A stretch of DNA of 64,000 bases from Streptomyces sp. NBC_00094 (GTDB lineage: Bacteria; Actinomycetota; Actinomycetes; Streptomycetales; Streptomycetaceae), in contig NZ_JAPEMB010000001.1 in assembly GCF_026343125.1 (NCBI RefSeq), forward strand, positions 620,001-684,000. Reading direction: 5' to 3'. Shown here one piece after another: positions 50,212 to 58,802 of the stretch. Position 1 is the stretch's first letter; each line of letters opens with the position of its first letter. The translations under genes were made by a program, and so were the position numbers. The notes beneath the pieces were generated by a model. That model saw only the letters and a program-made list of their open reading frames with translations. It made no database searches and was not told the DNA's origin.

Positions 50212-51282
50212 TCACTTGACGGCCGCGAGGAGCGGCTCGATCTCGTCGATGGCGTACGGGATCGACAGCACGGTGTTGAAGGAGAAGGCGGCGCCGATGT
50301 CCGGGTCCTGGTACGGCACGAACAGGTCGCGCTTCTCCTGGTTGACCTTGAGCTTCTTGTAGAGCGGCTCGGCCTTGATGCGGTCGTTGGCCTCGGTGCT
50401 CGACGTGACCCAGACCAGCCGGTCGACGTCGAGGACGTCGAGCTTCTCGGCGCTGAGTTCGGCGACGTTCCACCCGGGCTTGGCCAGGGTGTCGATCTCC
50501 GGCTTCAGTGTGAAGCCGAGGCCGGCGAAGAAGATCGCCTTGGGGTCGGTCTTGGTGAACGCCGAGTACTTCCCGGCCTCGAAGCTGTCGGCGACGGTCA
50601 GCGTCTTCTGCGCGAACTCGGGGTGCTTGTCGCGGACGGCCTTGAAGCGGGTGTCGATGTCGGCGATCAGCTTCTCGGTCTCGGCGCCCTTGCCGAGCGC
50701 CTTGCCGATCTGCCGGGTCATGACCTGCCACGGCGCCGCGTAGTCGGCGTGCTCCTTGGGCTGGGCGACGACCTTGGTGAACTTGGAGAGCGTGTCGTAC
50801 TGCTCCTTCTTCATCCCCGAGTACTGGGCGATGACCAGATCCGGCTTGAGCGCCGCGATCTTCTCGATGTTGTACTCGTCGCGCTCCCCCACGATCACCG
50901 GCTTCGTGGAGCCCCACTTGTCCTTCGTCCACGGCCACTTGCCGTACGGCTGCTCCTTGAACCAGTCCACGGAGCCGGCCGGCTTGACGCCGAGCGCGAG
51001 CACCGCGTCCTGGTCGGACAGGCCGAGCGTGACGACCGTCTTCGGCTCCTTGTCGATCGTCGTGCTGCCGTACTTGTGCGCGACGGTGACCGGGAACGCG
51101 GAGGACGAGCCGGCTCCGTCGGCCGGCGTCGCCGAGGCCGGGGCCGAGGGCGAGGAGGAGGAGCCGGACTTCTCCGTCCCGCCCCCACAGGCGGCGAGGG
51201 CGAGCGCCGCCACGGCGGCGGCGGCCACGCGGGGAGCGGATCTGGCGTACCGCGACAGAGCGGGACGTGCACCAGTGGACAC
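50212..51282 (-). CDS. Siderophore-binding lipoprotein (FepB/DesE type)
   Basis: A 356-residue periplasmic-binding-protein-like lipoprotein. The signal peptide ends in a lipobox LALAAC, so the mature protein is anchored to the outside of the membrane by a lipidated cysteine. A Ser/Pro/Ala-rich linker follows, then a two-lobe ferric-siderophore-binding fold with the KTVVTLGLSDQDAVLALG strand typical of the iron-siderophore family. The GTG at 51282 is chosen because AAAGGAA lies six bases upstream; a GTG five codons earlier is weaker. It would deliver the ferric siderophore to the importer at 28185-31182. Confidence 0.9.
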   Translation of the reverse strand: MSTGARPALSRYARSAPRVAAAAVAALALAACGGGTEKSGSSSSPSAPASATPADGAGSSSAFPVTVAHKYGSTTIDKEPKTVVTLGLSDQDAVLALGVKPAGSVDWFKEQPYGKWPWTKDKWGSTKPVIVGERDEYNIEKIAALKPDLVIAQYSGMKKEQYDTLSKFTKVVAQPKEHADYAAPWQVMTRQIGKALGKGAETEKLIADIDTRFKAVRDKHPEFAQKTLTVADSFEAGKYSAFTKTDPKAIFFAGLGFTLKPEIDTLAKPGWNVAELSAEKLDVLDVDRLVWVTSSTEANDRIKAEPLYKKLKVNQEKRDLFVPYQDPDIGAAFSFNTVLSIPYAIDEIEPLLAAVK

Positions 51283-51426
51283 AGACGTTCCTTTCACGGG
51301 GATTCACAGTGCGTGCCACGACGGCCGGGGACGGCGGTGCCGTACCGGTGGGCGTGACGAGGAGCGTGGGGGGGGGTGACGGTGGGGGGACGGCGAGGGC
51401 GTGACGGCGAGGGGACGCGGACGGCG

Positions 51427-52821
51427 CTAGCGGGCCGTTCCGACCCCGTCGGCGACGGGCCGTGCCTCTCCCGAGGCGGACGCGGGCGCGGGAAGGGTTC
51501 CGGCGGGCGCGGCCGCGGTCACGCCCGCGCGGCGGTCGACGACCGAGTCGAGGATCTCCCCGACCCTGATCGCGGTGTTGGAGAGCAGCGACGACGTGAT
51601 GCCGTGGGTGTGCTCCGTACCGCCCTGGAGGTAGATGCCGCAGCGCAGTTCGGGGTCGGTGGCGATCCGGTAGTCGCGCTCGACGCGAAGCCGGCCCTGC
51701 TCGTCGCGGTGGCAGCGGTCTGCGACCTCGCCGAGCAGGCCGAGGGGGTCGGCGGGGCTGTAGCCGGTGGCCAGGACGACGACGTCGGCGTCCAGCGCGG
51801 TCTCCTCGCCGGTGACCAGGGACCTGACGAGGGCGCGGACCCCGTCCGGGCCGTCCTCGACGCCGGTGAGCCGGGAGACGTTGAGGAAGCGCAGCCGCTC
51901 GGCGCCGAGGACCTTCTCCTGGTACGACTGCCGGTACAGGTCGTCGATGAGGTCGATGTCGACCACGGAGTAGTTGGTGTTGCCGTGGTACTCCATCAGC
52001 TTGCGCTTGATGTCGTCGGGGGCCGTGTAGTACTCGTCGACCGCGTCGGGGTCGAAGATGCGGTTGGCGAAGGCGCTGTCGTCGGCGGGGCTGTATCCGT
52101 AGCGCGAGAAGACGGCGCAGACCTCGGCCGCGGGGAAGCGACGGTGCAGGTAGGCCACGTTCTCCGCGGCACTCTGGCCGGCGCCCACGACGACGAACCG
52201 CTCGGGGTCGGTGCCCTCCAGGGAGTCCACCTTGGCCAGCAGGTCGGAGTTGTGCCAGACGCGTTCGCTCCGCTCGACGCCCTCCGGCATACGGGGACGC
52301 AGTCCGGTGCCGAGGACGAGGTTGCGGGCGCGGTGGACGACGATCTCCGTGCCGGCGCGGGCGGTGACCTCCAGGTACTCGACCACGCCGTCCTGGACGA
52401 CCGGTTCGACGGCGATGATCTCGTGTCCGTACGAGACCATGTCGTCGACCTTGGCCGCCGCCCACTCGAAGTAGTCGTGGAACTCCACGCGCAGCGGGAA
52501 GAGGTTCTTGTGGTTGACGAAGTCGATCAGCCGGCCCTTGCTCTGCAGGTAGCAGAGGAAGCTGTACTCGCTGGACGGGTTCCGCAGCGTCACCAGGTCC
52601 TTGAGGAAGGACACCTGCATGGTCGCGTCGTCGATCAGCATGCCGCGGTGCCAGCCGAAGCACGGCTGCCGCTCGAAGAAGTGCGCGGTGACCGCCTCCT
52701 CCCTGCCGACGCGTGCGTTGTGCTCGCCGAGTGCTAACGCCATGGCCACATTGGACGGCCCGAAGCCGATACCTATGAGGTCGTGGACCAGAGGGGTGTC
52801 ACCAGGAAGAACCTGCGACAT
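51427..52821 (-). CDS. L-ornithine N5-monooxygenase
   Basis: A 464-residue flavin-dependent N-hydroxylase of the SidA/PvdA/CchB family. FAD binding is shown by GIGFGPSN near the N-terminus, NADPH binding by VVGAGQSAAEN, and the C-terminal family motif by LATGYSP. It hydroxylates the side-chain nitrogen of L-ornithine, the first dedicated step to hydroxamate groups. The ATG at 52821 has GGGAG just upstream; an earlier in-frame start is less convincing. The tail is Ala/Pro-rich. It is the first gene of the leftward operon and starts about 90 bases from an iron box. Confidence 0.93.
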   Translation of the reverse strand: MSQVLPGDTPLVHDLIGIGFGPSNVAMALALGEHNARVGREEAVTAHFFERQPCFGWHRGMLIDDATMQVSFLKDLVTLRNPSSEYSFLCYLQSKGRLIDFVNHKNLFPLRVEFHDYFEWAAAKVDDMVSYGHEIIAVEPVVQDGVVEYLEVTARAGTEIVVHRARNLVLGTGLRPRMPEGVERSERVWHNSDLLAKVDSLEGTDPERFVVVGAGQSAAENVAYLHRRFPAAEVCAVFSRYGYSPADDSAFANRIFDPDAVDEYYTAPDDIKRKLMEYHGNTNYSVVDIDLIDDLYRQSYQEKVLGAERLRFLNVSRLTGVEDGPDGVRALVRSLVTGEETALDADVVVLATGYSPADPLGLLGEVADRCHRDEQGRLRVERDYRIATDPELRCGIYLQGGTEHTHGITSSLLSNTAIRVGEILDSVVDRRAGVTAAAPAGTLPAPASASGEARPVADGVGTAR

Positions 52822-52908
52822 GTCACTCCCATCGTGCGAGCCGCCTGTGGGGGGCGTGGCCGGGAACGGGGCATCGGGGCGCACCGGAGAGGGCGACCCG
52901 AGCGGAAC

Positions 52909-52927
52909 TTAGGTAAAGCTAACCTGA
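52909..52927. promoter_or_regulatory. Iron box of the hydroxylase-NRPS operon
   Basis: TTAGGTAAAGCTAACCTGA matches the symmetrical iron box at 16 of 19 positions by hand count. It lies upstream of the ornithine hydroxylase and is the only such site for the leftward hydroxylase, binding-protein, NRPS and mbtH genes. Confidence 0.85.
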
Positions 52928-53012
52928 TCTGACGGCGCCTGTCGACGGGCCGTCGCGAGCAATGACGGAACATTGGCCGTGAACGGCCTTGAAACTCCGC
53001 CCAGTTGTGATG

Positions 53013-53031
53013 TTAGGTAAGCCTTGCTTTA
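53013..53031. promoter_or_regulatory. Iron box of the formyltransferase operon
   Basis: TTAGGTAAGCCTTGCTTTA has an intact left half-site TTAGGTAAG and a weaker right half (13 of 19). It lies about 40 bases before the formyltransferase start. Confidence 0.72.
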
Positions 53032-53069
53032 CTTGGCGCCGATCAATCGCTCTTCCGAGGAGGAAGCCC

Positions 53070-54017
53070 ATGCGGGTCGTCATGTTCGGTTATCAGACCT
53101 GGGGCCATCGCACCCTCCAAGCGCTCCTGGGCTCCGAGCACGACGTGGTCCTGGTCGTGACACACCCCAAGAGCGAGCACGCGTACGAGAAGATCTGGAG
53201 CGACTCGGTCGCCGACCTCGCGGCGGAACACGGAGTCCCCGTGGTCATCCGCAACCGGCCCGACGACGAGGAGCTGTTCGAGCGGCTCAAGGAGGCCGAT
53301 CCGGACATCATCGTGGCGAACAACTGGCGGACCTGGATCCCGCCGCGCATCTACACGCTGCCACGCCACGGCACGCTGAACGTGCACGACTCCCTGCTGC
53401 CGAAGTACGCCGGTTTCTCGCCCCTCATCTGGGCGCTGATCAACGGCGAGCCCGAAGTGGGCGTGACGGCCCACATGATGGACGAGGTGCTCGACGCCGG
53501 CGACATCGTGCAGCAGCGGGCGGTGACCGTGGAGCCGACCGACACCGCGACCGACCTCTTCCACAAGACGGTCGACCTCATCGCCCCGGTCACGATCGGC
53601 GCACTCGGTCTGATCGCCTCCGGACAGACCGAGTTCACCCCGCAGGACAGGTCGCAGGCCAGCTTCTTCCACAAGCGGGCCGAGGAGGACATCCGGATCG
53701 ACTGGAGCTGGCCCGCCGAGGTTCTCGAGCGTCTGGTCCGCGCCCAGTCCGATCCGTATCCGGCCGCTTTCACCTTCCACAAGGGCAAGCGGCTCGAAGT
53801 CCTCGGCGCCGTCGTCTCCACGGGCCGTTACGGCGGCACGCCCGGCCGGATCTTCTACCGGGAGGGCGACGGCGTCGTCGTCGTCGCCGGAGCCGACGCC
53901 CGCACAGGCCGCAACCACGGCCTCGCCATCACCCGCGTACGAACTGACGACGGCCGGGAGTTGACGGCGGCCGAGTACTTCACTTCGATGGGTGGCTACC
54001 TCACTAACCGCCCCTGA
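53070..54017 (+). CDS. N5-hydroxyornithine formyltransferase (CchA type)
   Basis: A 315-residue relative of methionyl-tRNA formyltransferase. The catalytic domain has NVHDSLLPKYAGFSP with Asn104 and His106, and Asp142 in LDAGD. The C-terminal OB-like domain runs from about 204 to 303. Such enzymes use N10-formyl-tetrahydrofolate to make N5-formyl-N5-hydroxyornithine, as in coelichelin synthesis. The ATG at 53070 follows GGAGGAAG; the apparent upstream extension is out of keeping with the family. Its C-terminal domain is closely copied in the regulator at 55028. Confidence 0.92.
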   Translation: MRVVMFGYQTWGHRTLQALLGSEHDVVLVVTHPKSEHAYEKIWSDSVADLAAEHGVPVVIRNRPDDEELFERLKEADPDIIVANNWRTWIPPRIYTLPRHGTLNVHDSLLPKYAGFSPLIWALINGEPEVGVTAHMMDEVLDAGDIVQQRAVTVEPTDTATDLFHKTVDLIAPVTIGALGLIASGQTEFTPQDRSQASFFHKRAEEDIRIDWSWPAEVLERLVRAQSDPYPAAFTFHKGKRLEVLGAVVSTGRYGGTPGRIFYREGDGVVVVAGADARTGRNHGLAITRVRTDDGRELTAAEYFTSMGGYLTNRP

Positions 54018-54034
54018 TCACGAGGACCCTCACC

Positions 54035-54862
54035 ATGCGTACCGCACGGCCTCGGCACTACCTCATGTGCCGGCCCACCTTCTTCGACGTGGTCTACTCC
54101 ATCAACCCCTGGATGGACCCGGCGAAGCCTGTCGACACCCAACTGGCCATCACCCAGTGGGAGAAGCTGCGCGAGGTCTACCTGACCCTCGGGCACACCG
54201 TCGACACGATCGAACCCCTCCCCGGCCTCCCCGACATGGTCTTCGCGGCCAACGGCGCCACGGTCATAGACGGCCGGGCGCTCGTGGCGAGATTCCGCGA
54301 CTCCGAGCGCATAGCGGAGGGCCCGGCCTACCACGCCTGGCTGCGCGACAACGGATTCCCGGACCTGCGCACCGCCGACATCGTCAACGAGGGCGAGGGC
54401 GACTACCTGTTGGTCGGCGAGTGGCTGCTCGCCGGTACCGGCTTCCGCAGTGATCCGCGCTCGCACGACGAGGCGCAGGAGTTCTTCGGACGCCCCGTCA
54501 TCGGGCTGACGCTCGTGGACCCGAACTACTACCACCTCGACACCGCGCTGACGGTGCTCGACGAGCAGACGATCGCGTACTACCCGCCGGCGTTCTCGCC
54601 GGGCAGCCTCGCCGTGCTGCGGCGCCTGTTCCCCGACGCCGTCATCGCCACGGCGGAGGACGCGGCGGTCTTCGGACTCAACGCGGCGTCGGACGGCTAC
54701 AACGTGGTGCTGGCGCACAACGCCACGGGAATGGCCGAACAGTTGCGCGCACGGGGCTTCAACCCCATCGGCGTGGACCTCTCCGAGCTCCTCAAGGCCG
54801 GCGGCAGCGTCAAGTGCTGCACGCTGGAACTGCGCCCGGCCGAAACGCCCGACGCCTCCTGA
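54035..54862 (+). CDS. Dimethylargininase/amidinohydrolase-family enzyme
   Basis: A 275-residue member of the guanidino-group-modifying fold (DDAH, arginine deiminase, amidinotransferase). Visible features are LPGLPDMVFAANG near residue 70, the catalytic-type His in YYHLDTAL, and a C-terminal GGSVKCCTLEL containing the nucleophilic cysteine. It sits 17 bases after the formyltransferase and should share its iron box. Known family reactions give citrulline from methylated arginine; in this cluster a role in providing ornithine or citrulline precursor, or recycling arginine, is inferred. The substrate cannot be read from the sequence. Confidence 0.8.
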   Translation: MRTARPRHYLMCRPTFFDVVYSINPWMDPAKPVDTQLAITQWEKLREVYLTLGHTVDTIEPLPGLPDMVFAANGATVIDGRALVARFRDSERIAEGPAYHAWLRDNGFPDLRTADIVNEGEGDYLLVGEWLLAGTGFRSDPRSHDEAQEFFGRPVIGLTLVDPNYYHLDTALTVLDEQTIAYYPPAFSPGSLAVLRRLFPDAVIATAEDAAVFGLNAASDGYNVVLAHNATGMAEQLRARGFNPIGVDLSELLKAGGSVKCCTLELRPAETPDAS

Positions 54863-54868
54863 CCCGGG

Positions 54869-54892
54869 GCGCCCCGGACGGTCCCGGGGCGC
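54869..54892 (+). terminator. GC-rich hairpin terminator
   Basis: Arms 54869-54877 and 54884-54892 form a nine-pair GC stem with a six-base loop, seven bases after the stop codon of the dimethylargininase-family gene. Confidence 0.8.
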
Positions 54893-54952
54893 TTCGGCGG
54901 CCGCCGCCACGACGATCGACGATCCGCGTGGCGGCGCCCGTCACCGCACAAC

Positions 54953-54971
54953 TTAGGTTCACCTCACCCAC
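54953..54971. promoter_or_regulatory. Probable iron box before the MarR-formyltransferase-domain regulator
   Basis: TTAGGTTCACCTCACCCAC keeps a perfect TTAGGTT left half and a CTCACC right half, but the centre is off consensus (13 of 19). It lies 57 bases before the regulator start, suggesting iron control of the regulator itself. Confidence 0.6.
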
Positions 54972-55027
54972 CTTCTCCGCCGGCCGGTCTCCGCTCCCCC
55001 GTACACACCGACGCCAAGGAAGAGTTC

Positions 55028-56089
55028 ATGGAACAGCCGGTCGCCTCGGGAACGGCACACGACCCGGAAGGCCCGCACGTCGCCCTCGTCGGCATCTCGA
55101 CCGTGCCGACCGACTGGGCGCGGGTCGTCAAGGTGTTAGCCGACGCCGGCCTGACGCTGGTCACGGCACCCGGCGGCTCCCCCGCCGAGCCCACGACGAC
55201 GCTCCCCGCGTCACCCACCGCGACGCCGCCCGCCACACCCCCCGCGACCCGCGTGACGCCGCCGAGCGTGCTCGACCTCCACGCGTACCTCCTGACCGCG
55301 ATCGGCAAGGCAGCGCGACGGCGGCTCACCGACAGACTGACCACGCGGGGCCTGCGCCTGTGGCACCTGACCGTACTGGCGCTGCTCCACGACCTCGGCC
55401 CGCAGATGAAGACGGCCCTCGCCACGCGGCTCGACATGAACGCCAGCGACCTTGTGAAGATCGTCAACGATCTGGTCAAGGCCGGCCACGTGGACTGCGT
55501 CCGGGACCCCGCCGACCGGCGCCGTGTCGTGGTCCGGCTGACCGGTGAGGGCCGGACGGCCCTCACCGAGCTCAGCGCGGAGATCGCGTCGACGGACGAC
55601 GACGTCCTCGCCCCCCTCAGCCCGGCGGAACGCGAGCAACTGGGCTCCCTCTTACGCCGCGTGCACCGCCACCTCGAACCCGCGCCGGCCGGCGTGGTGT
55701 ACGAGCGCCCGAGCAGCGACCGGCCCCGCGCGCACGGCGGCTCCGACGTCCCCGTACACCCCCACTCCGTCGAGGACGGCCGGATCGACTGGACTCTCCC
55801 GGCCGAGACCCTCGCGCGACTCGTCGCCGCACGGCGCCACGCGTACCCCACCGCTTACACCCACCACGACGGCCGGCGCCTCGACATCCTCGCTGCCGCG
55901 GTCACCCACCACCCCTACGCCGGGACGCCCGGTCAGGTCCTCCACACCGAGGACGAGGGGGTCGTCGTCGTCACGGGAACCGACACCCACACGGGCCGCA
56001 ACCTGGGCCTCGCCCTGACCCGCGTCCGCACGGAGGACGGGACCGAGCTCCCCGCCGAGGACTGCTTCGGTCCGGCGAGCCCGGCCTGA
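55028..56089 (+). CDS. MarR regulator fused to a formyltransferase C-terminal domain
   Basis: A 353-residue protein of three parts. Residues 17-50 are a short alpha/beta-looking segment followed by a Pro/Thr-rich linker. Residues 78-215 are a MarR winged helix: TARGLRLWHLTVL-type helix, MNASDLVKIVNDLVKAGHV recognition region and the wing RDPADRRRVVVRLT. Residues 248-346 align without gaps to the C-terminal domain of the formyltransferase at 53070, with about 56 of 99 identities by hand count, including RIDW, YAGTPG/YGGTPG, GVVVV and TGRN. The formyltransferase catalytic domain is absent, so it is unlikely to be an enzyme. I infer a transcription factor whose ligand domain was recruited from the biosynthetic enzyme, perhaps sensing hydroxyornithine, its formyl derivative or the siderophore. 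Confidence 0.88.
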   Translation: MEQPVASGTAHDPEGPHVALVGISTVPTDWARVVKVLADAGLTLVTAPGGSPAEPTTTLPASPTATPPATPPATRVTPPSVLDLHAYLLTAIGKAARRRLTDRLTTRGLRLWHLTVLALLHDLGPQMKTALATRLDMNASDLVKIVNDLVKAGHVDCVRDPADRRRVVVRLTGEGRTALTELSAEIASTDDDVLAPLSPAEREQLGSLLRRVHRHLEPAPAGVVYERPSSDRPRAHGGSDVPVHPHSVEDGRIDWTLPAETLARLVAARRHAYPTAYTHHDGRRLDILAAAVTHHPYAGTPGQVLHTEDEGVVVVTGTDTHTGRNLGLALTRVRTEDGTELPAEDCFGPASPA

Positions 56090-56104
56090 TCGACAAGACG
56101 CCCC

Positions 56105-57004
56105 CTAGCGGCGGCTGAGGACCTCGGCGATCCGCGAGAACCCCTCGGTGCCGTGCCCCAGACCCACGGTGTGGCGCGCGAGGATCTCGGCGGCGCGCAT
56201 CACGCTCGCGTCGATGCCGTGCGCCTCGGAGGCGTGGACGATGTGCGCCATCGTCGACACGGCGGACGTCAGCGGATTGCCCTCTCCCGAGTAGCCGCCG
56301 CTCTCGACGTCCTCGGCCAGCTCCTGGAACAGCGGCGGCAGGATCGCGCCGATGCCCTGGGCGAACGGGGCAAGATCAGTCGGCGAGATGCCCTCCGCAC
56401 CCGCCACGGCGAGCGCGTGCACGTACCCCGACATCGAGGTCCAGAAGATGTCGAGCAGCGCGATGTCGTACGCCGCCGCACGGCCCACGTCCTCGCCGAG
56501 GTGCGTGTGGACGCCGCCCAGGGCGTCGAGCACCGGACGGTGCTCGCGGTACAGCTCCTCCGGCCCGCTGTGGAGGAACACGGCCTGCGGCGTACCGATG
56601 CTCGGGGTCGGCGTCATGATGGCGCCGTCGAGATAGCGGATGCCGTGGTCGTCGGCCCAGCGGCCGGTGTCCCGGGCCCGCCCCGGGGTGTCGGCGGACA
56701 GGTTCACCAGGGTGCGGCCCTTGAGGGCGGCCGTGACGGCGTCCTGCCGCAGGACGGCGTCCGTCGCGTCGTAGTTGACCAGGCAGACGACGGTCAGCGG
56801 GCTCGCGGCGACCGCCTCCGTGGCGCTCCCGGCACCGATCGCACCCCTCGCGACCAGCTCGGCGTCCCGGCCCGGCGTACGGTTCCACACCGTGGTGCGC
56901 ACGCCGGCCGACACGAACGCGCCGGCCAGCGCACGGCCCATGGGACCGAGTCCGAGGACCGTGACGGACGGACGCCCGGAGGGCGAGACCTGGGAAGAGG
57001 ACAT
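56105..57004 (-). CDS. Imine reductase / 6-phosphogluconate-dehydrogenase-like oxidoreductase
   Basis: A 299-residue NADP-dependent dehydrogenase of the beta-hydroxyacid/imine reductase group. It has the Rossmann loop VLGLGPMGRAL and WNRTPGRD, where Arg and Thr fit NADP, and a long all-helical C-terminal domain. The usual catalytic lysine of hydroxyacid dehydrogenases is not evident, and an aspartate in YDIALLDIFW occupies that region, which favours the imine-reductase subfamily. The ATG at 57004 follows GGGAG. It is divergent from an HxlR regulator that probably controls it. Physiological substrate unknown. Confidence 0.82.
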   Translation of the reverse strand: MSSSQVSPSGRPSVTVLGLGPMGRALAGAFVSAGVRTTVWNRTPGRDAELVARGAIGAGSATEAVAASPLTVVCLVNYDATDAVLRQDAVTAALKGRTLVNLSADTPGRARDTGRWADDHGIRYLDGAIMTPTPSIGTPQAVFLHSGPEELYREHRPVLDALGGVHTHLGEDVGRAAAYDIALLDIFWTSMSGYVHALAVAGAEGISPTDLAPFAQGIGAILPPLFQELAEDVESGGYSGEGNPLTSAVSTMAHIVHASEAHGIDASVMRAAEILARHTVGLGHGTEGFSRIAEVLSRR

Positions 57005-57112
57005 GGCGGAACTCCCTTGTACATGAGGTAAGAAGAAGGACATGACCGAAGAGACGGACGGGACGGGGACGGACATGACCGAGGGACGAGGGCGAGAGCG
57101 GGGACCCCTCCG
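57005..57112. promoter_or_regulatory. Divergent promoter/operator region, imine reductase and HxlR
   Basis: A 108-base gap between divergent genes with an AT-richer island around 57013-57040 (TTGTACATGAGGTAAG), a likely place for HxlR binding. No defined palindrome beyond a short GTAC is visible. Confidence 0.5.
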
Positions 57113-57463
57113 ATGACGCGCGGGCGCGCCCGTGACACGGACGTCTGCGGCGTGACCGCCGCCGTCGCCGTGATCGACGGAAAATGGAAGACCCTGCTGC
57201 TCTGGCTGCTCGAGACCGGCCCGCAGCGGCCCGGTGAACTGCGCCGGCTGATCCCGGCGATCAGCGAGAAGGTGCTGACCCAGGCCCTGCGGGAGATGGA
57301 GGCGGACGGTCTCGTGCGCCGCGAGGTGTACGACGTGGTGCCGCCGAAGACCGTCTACTCGCTGACCGACTTCGGCAGCGAGCTCTCCGAGGCGCTGGCA
57401 CCCCTCTCCGACTGGGGCCACCGCCGTCTGGACCGGCTCGCCGAGGAGCGTGCCGCGTCCTGA
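57113..57463 (+). CDS. HxlR-family transcriptional regulator
   Basis: A 116-residue single-domain winged-helix protein with the family signature DGKWKTLLLWLL, RRLIPAISEKVLTQALREME and GLVRREVY. Cys12, just before the first helix, is the position used for thiol-based sensing by several HxlR proteins that respond to aldehydes or electrophiles. Its location directly divergent from the reductase suggests that it controls that gene. The following 177 bases contain a small ACCCAC/GTGGGT hairpin with an A6 loop (57529-57546) and a terminator for the next gene. Confidence 0.85.
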   Translation: MTRGRARDTDVCGVTAAVAVIDGKWKTLLLWLLETGPQRPGELRRLIPAISEKVLTQALREMEADGLVRREVYDVVPPKTVYSLTDFGSELSEALAPLSDWGHRRLDRLAEERAAS

Positions 57464-57600
57464 CCGTTCGTCCGTCTCCTTTCTCTCGGCCACCACCAGA
57501 CTCTCCCGGGGCCGTGACCCCGACAAGTACCCACAAAAAAGTGGGTGGGTACGGGGTTCACAGGATCTGGACGAGACGCGGCTCGGCGGCCGTCCTGAGC

Positions 57601-57633
57601 GCCCCGCACCCCGGGCGGTCCGGGGTGCGGGGC
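57601..57633. terminator. 14-bp perfect hairpin terminator
   Basis: Arms 57601-57614 and 57620-57633 are perfectly complementary with a five-base loop, directly after the stop codon of the leftward hydrolase and downstream of the HxlR gene. It should serve both. Confidence 0.88.
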
Positions 57634-57640
57634 GGGTGTC

Positions 57641-58504
57641 TCAGACGAGGCCCGTCAGCAGCTCGGCGAAGGCCCGCGGCCGGCTGAAGTAGCCGACGTG
57701 CGAGGCCTCAAGGGTGTGCACGTCGAAGGGATGGTGCGGGGTCAGCGCGTCCGCCGACCGGATCATGTGGTCCTGGACGGCCAACGGGAGGCTGCGGTCG
57801 GCGGAGAGCCGGACGTACGTGTGCGGCACCAGCCCCCACGCGTCGGCCCGGACCAGCGCCCCCGGCTCCAACGCCGAGTAGGTCTCGTCCGGGTCGAGGG
57901 AGTCGAGCAGCAGCCGGAACTGGTGGTCCGTCGAGTCGGCCATGACCGCGGCCTTCAACGCGGCGAACAGGTCCGGATCGGCGTGGGCGGCCCGCCAGTT
58001 CAGCCGGACCACCCCCGGGTCGCGTACGTCCGGCACGGCGATCCGGGCCACCGCGGCGTCCAGCAGGTTGTCGTCGACGACGTCCCACGCCTCGGTGAGC
58101 ATGGCCGGATCGCTGAGGCAGAGGGCGGAGAGGTAGACCACCCGGTCGAGCAGCTCCGGTGCGGCGTTGGCGACGGCGCTGATCGTCAGGCCGCCGAGGC
58201 TGTTGCCGACCAGGACGATCGGCCCCGAGGCGGCGAGCCGCCGCAGGGTGTCCACCACGTGGCGCACGTTGTCGCGCAACGTGACACCGCGCACCGGGGA
58301 GGGCGCGGCGGCGAGTGCCGTGACGTCCTGGGGTTGCCGGTAGTAGGCGGCGGGGGTGTCGGCGAGGTCGCCGTGACCGGGGAGGTCGACGGCGTGCGAA
58401 CGGTACCCGAGCAGGGCCAGCTCGTTCTGCAACGGGCCCCAGGCCCGGGCGTTGCTGGAGCCGCCGTGAACGCATACGAAAATGGGGCGCGAGTCTGCGC
58501 GCAT
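57641..58504 (-). CDS. Alpha/beta-hydrolase (salicylate-esterase-like)
   Basis: A 287-residue alpha/beta-hydrolase of the small esterase/hydroxynitrile-lyase-like group. It has the oxyanion strand FVCVHGGSSNARAW, nucleophile elbow GNSLGG and a C-terminal catalytic His in LEASHVGYFSRP. There is no signal peptide, so it should be cytoplasmic. Two starts are possible: ATG 58504, used here because AGGA lies eight bases upstream, and ATG 58522, which adds six residues. No partner gene suggests a substrate. The 298 bases upstream, to the next gene, show nothing I can identify. Confidence 0.82.
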   Translation of the reverse strand: MRADSRPIFVCVHGGSSNARAWGPLQNELALLGYRSHAVDLPGHGDLADTPAAYYRQPQDVTALAAAPSPVRGVTLRDNVRHVVDTLRRLAASGPIVLVGNSLGGLTISAVANAAPELLDRVVYLSALCLSDPAMLTEAWDVVDDNLLDAAVARIAVPDVRDPGVVRLNWRAAHADPDLFAALKAAVMADSTDHQFRLLLDSLDPDETYSALEPGALVRADAWGLVPHTYVRLSADRSLPLAVQDHMIRSADALTPHHPFDVHTLEASHVGYFSRPRAFAELLTGLV

Positions 58505-58802
58505 GGTGAAGATCCTCGTCATCCAGAGGTGAACGGTGGACGTGGGACCCGGCGTCGGCGACGGCCGACACCACGGTCAGCGCGTCGACCGGGTGCGCAG
58601 GGCCTGCCAGTTGTGGATGACGGAACACATGCGGACGACCGTAGCAGCCGACTTCCCACCGCGCGCGGTCATTTCACGCCCCGTCAACCCGAGGCCGCGA
58701 CAACCTTCGGGAGAGTGAGTTCGGTTGCCACCGCGATTCGCCGCACCCTAGGGTTCCGACCTGCTGGAACACCGTTTCGACACCTTTCAGAAGGACGCCA
58801 TC

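Noticed and set aside
51367..51390. Long G tract between binding-protein and hydroxylase genes as a slippage switch
   Set aside because: It lies in non-coding sequence, so no frame is switched, and such runs are also prone to sequencing error.
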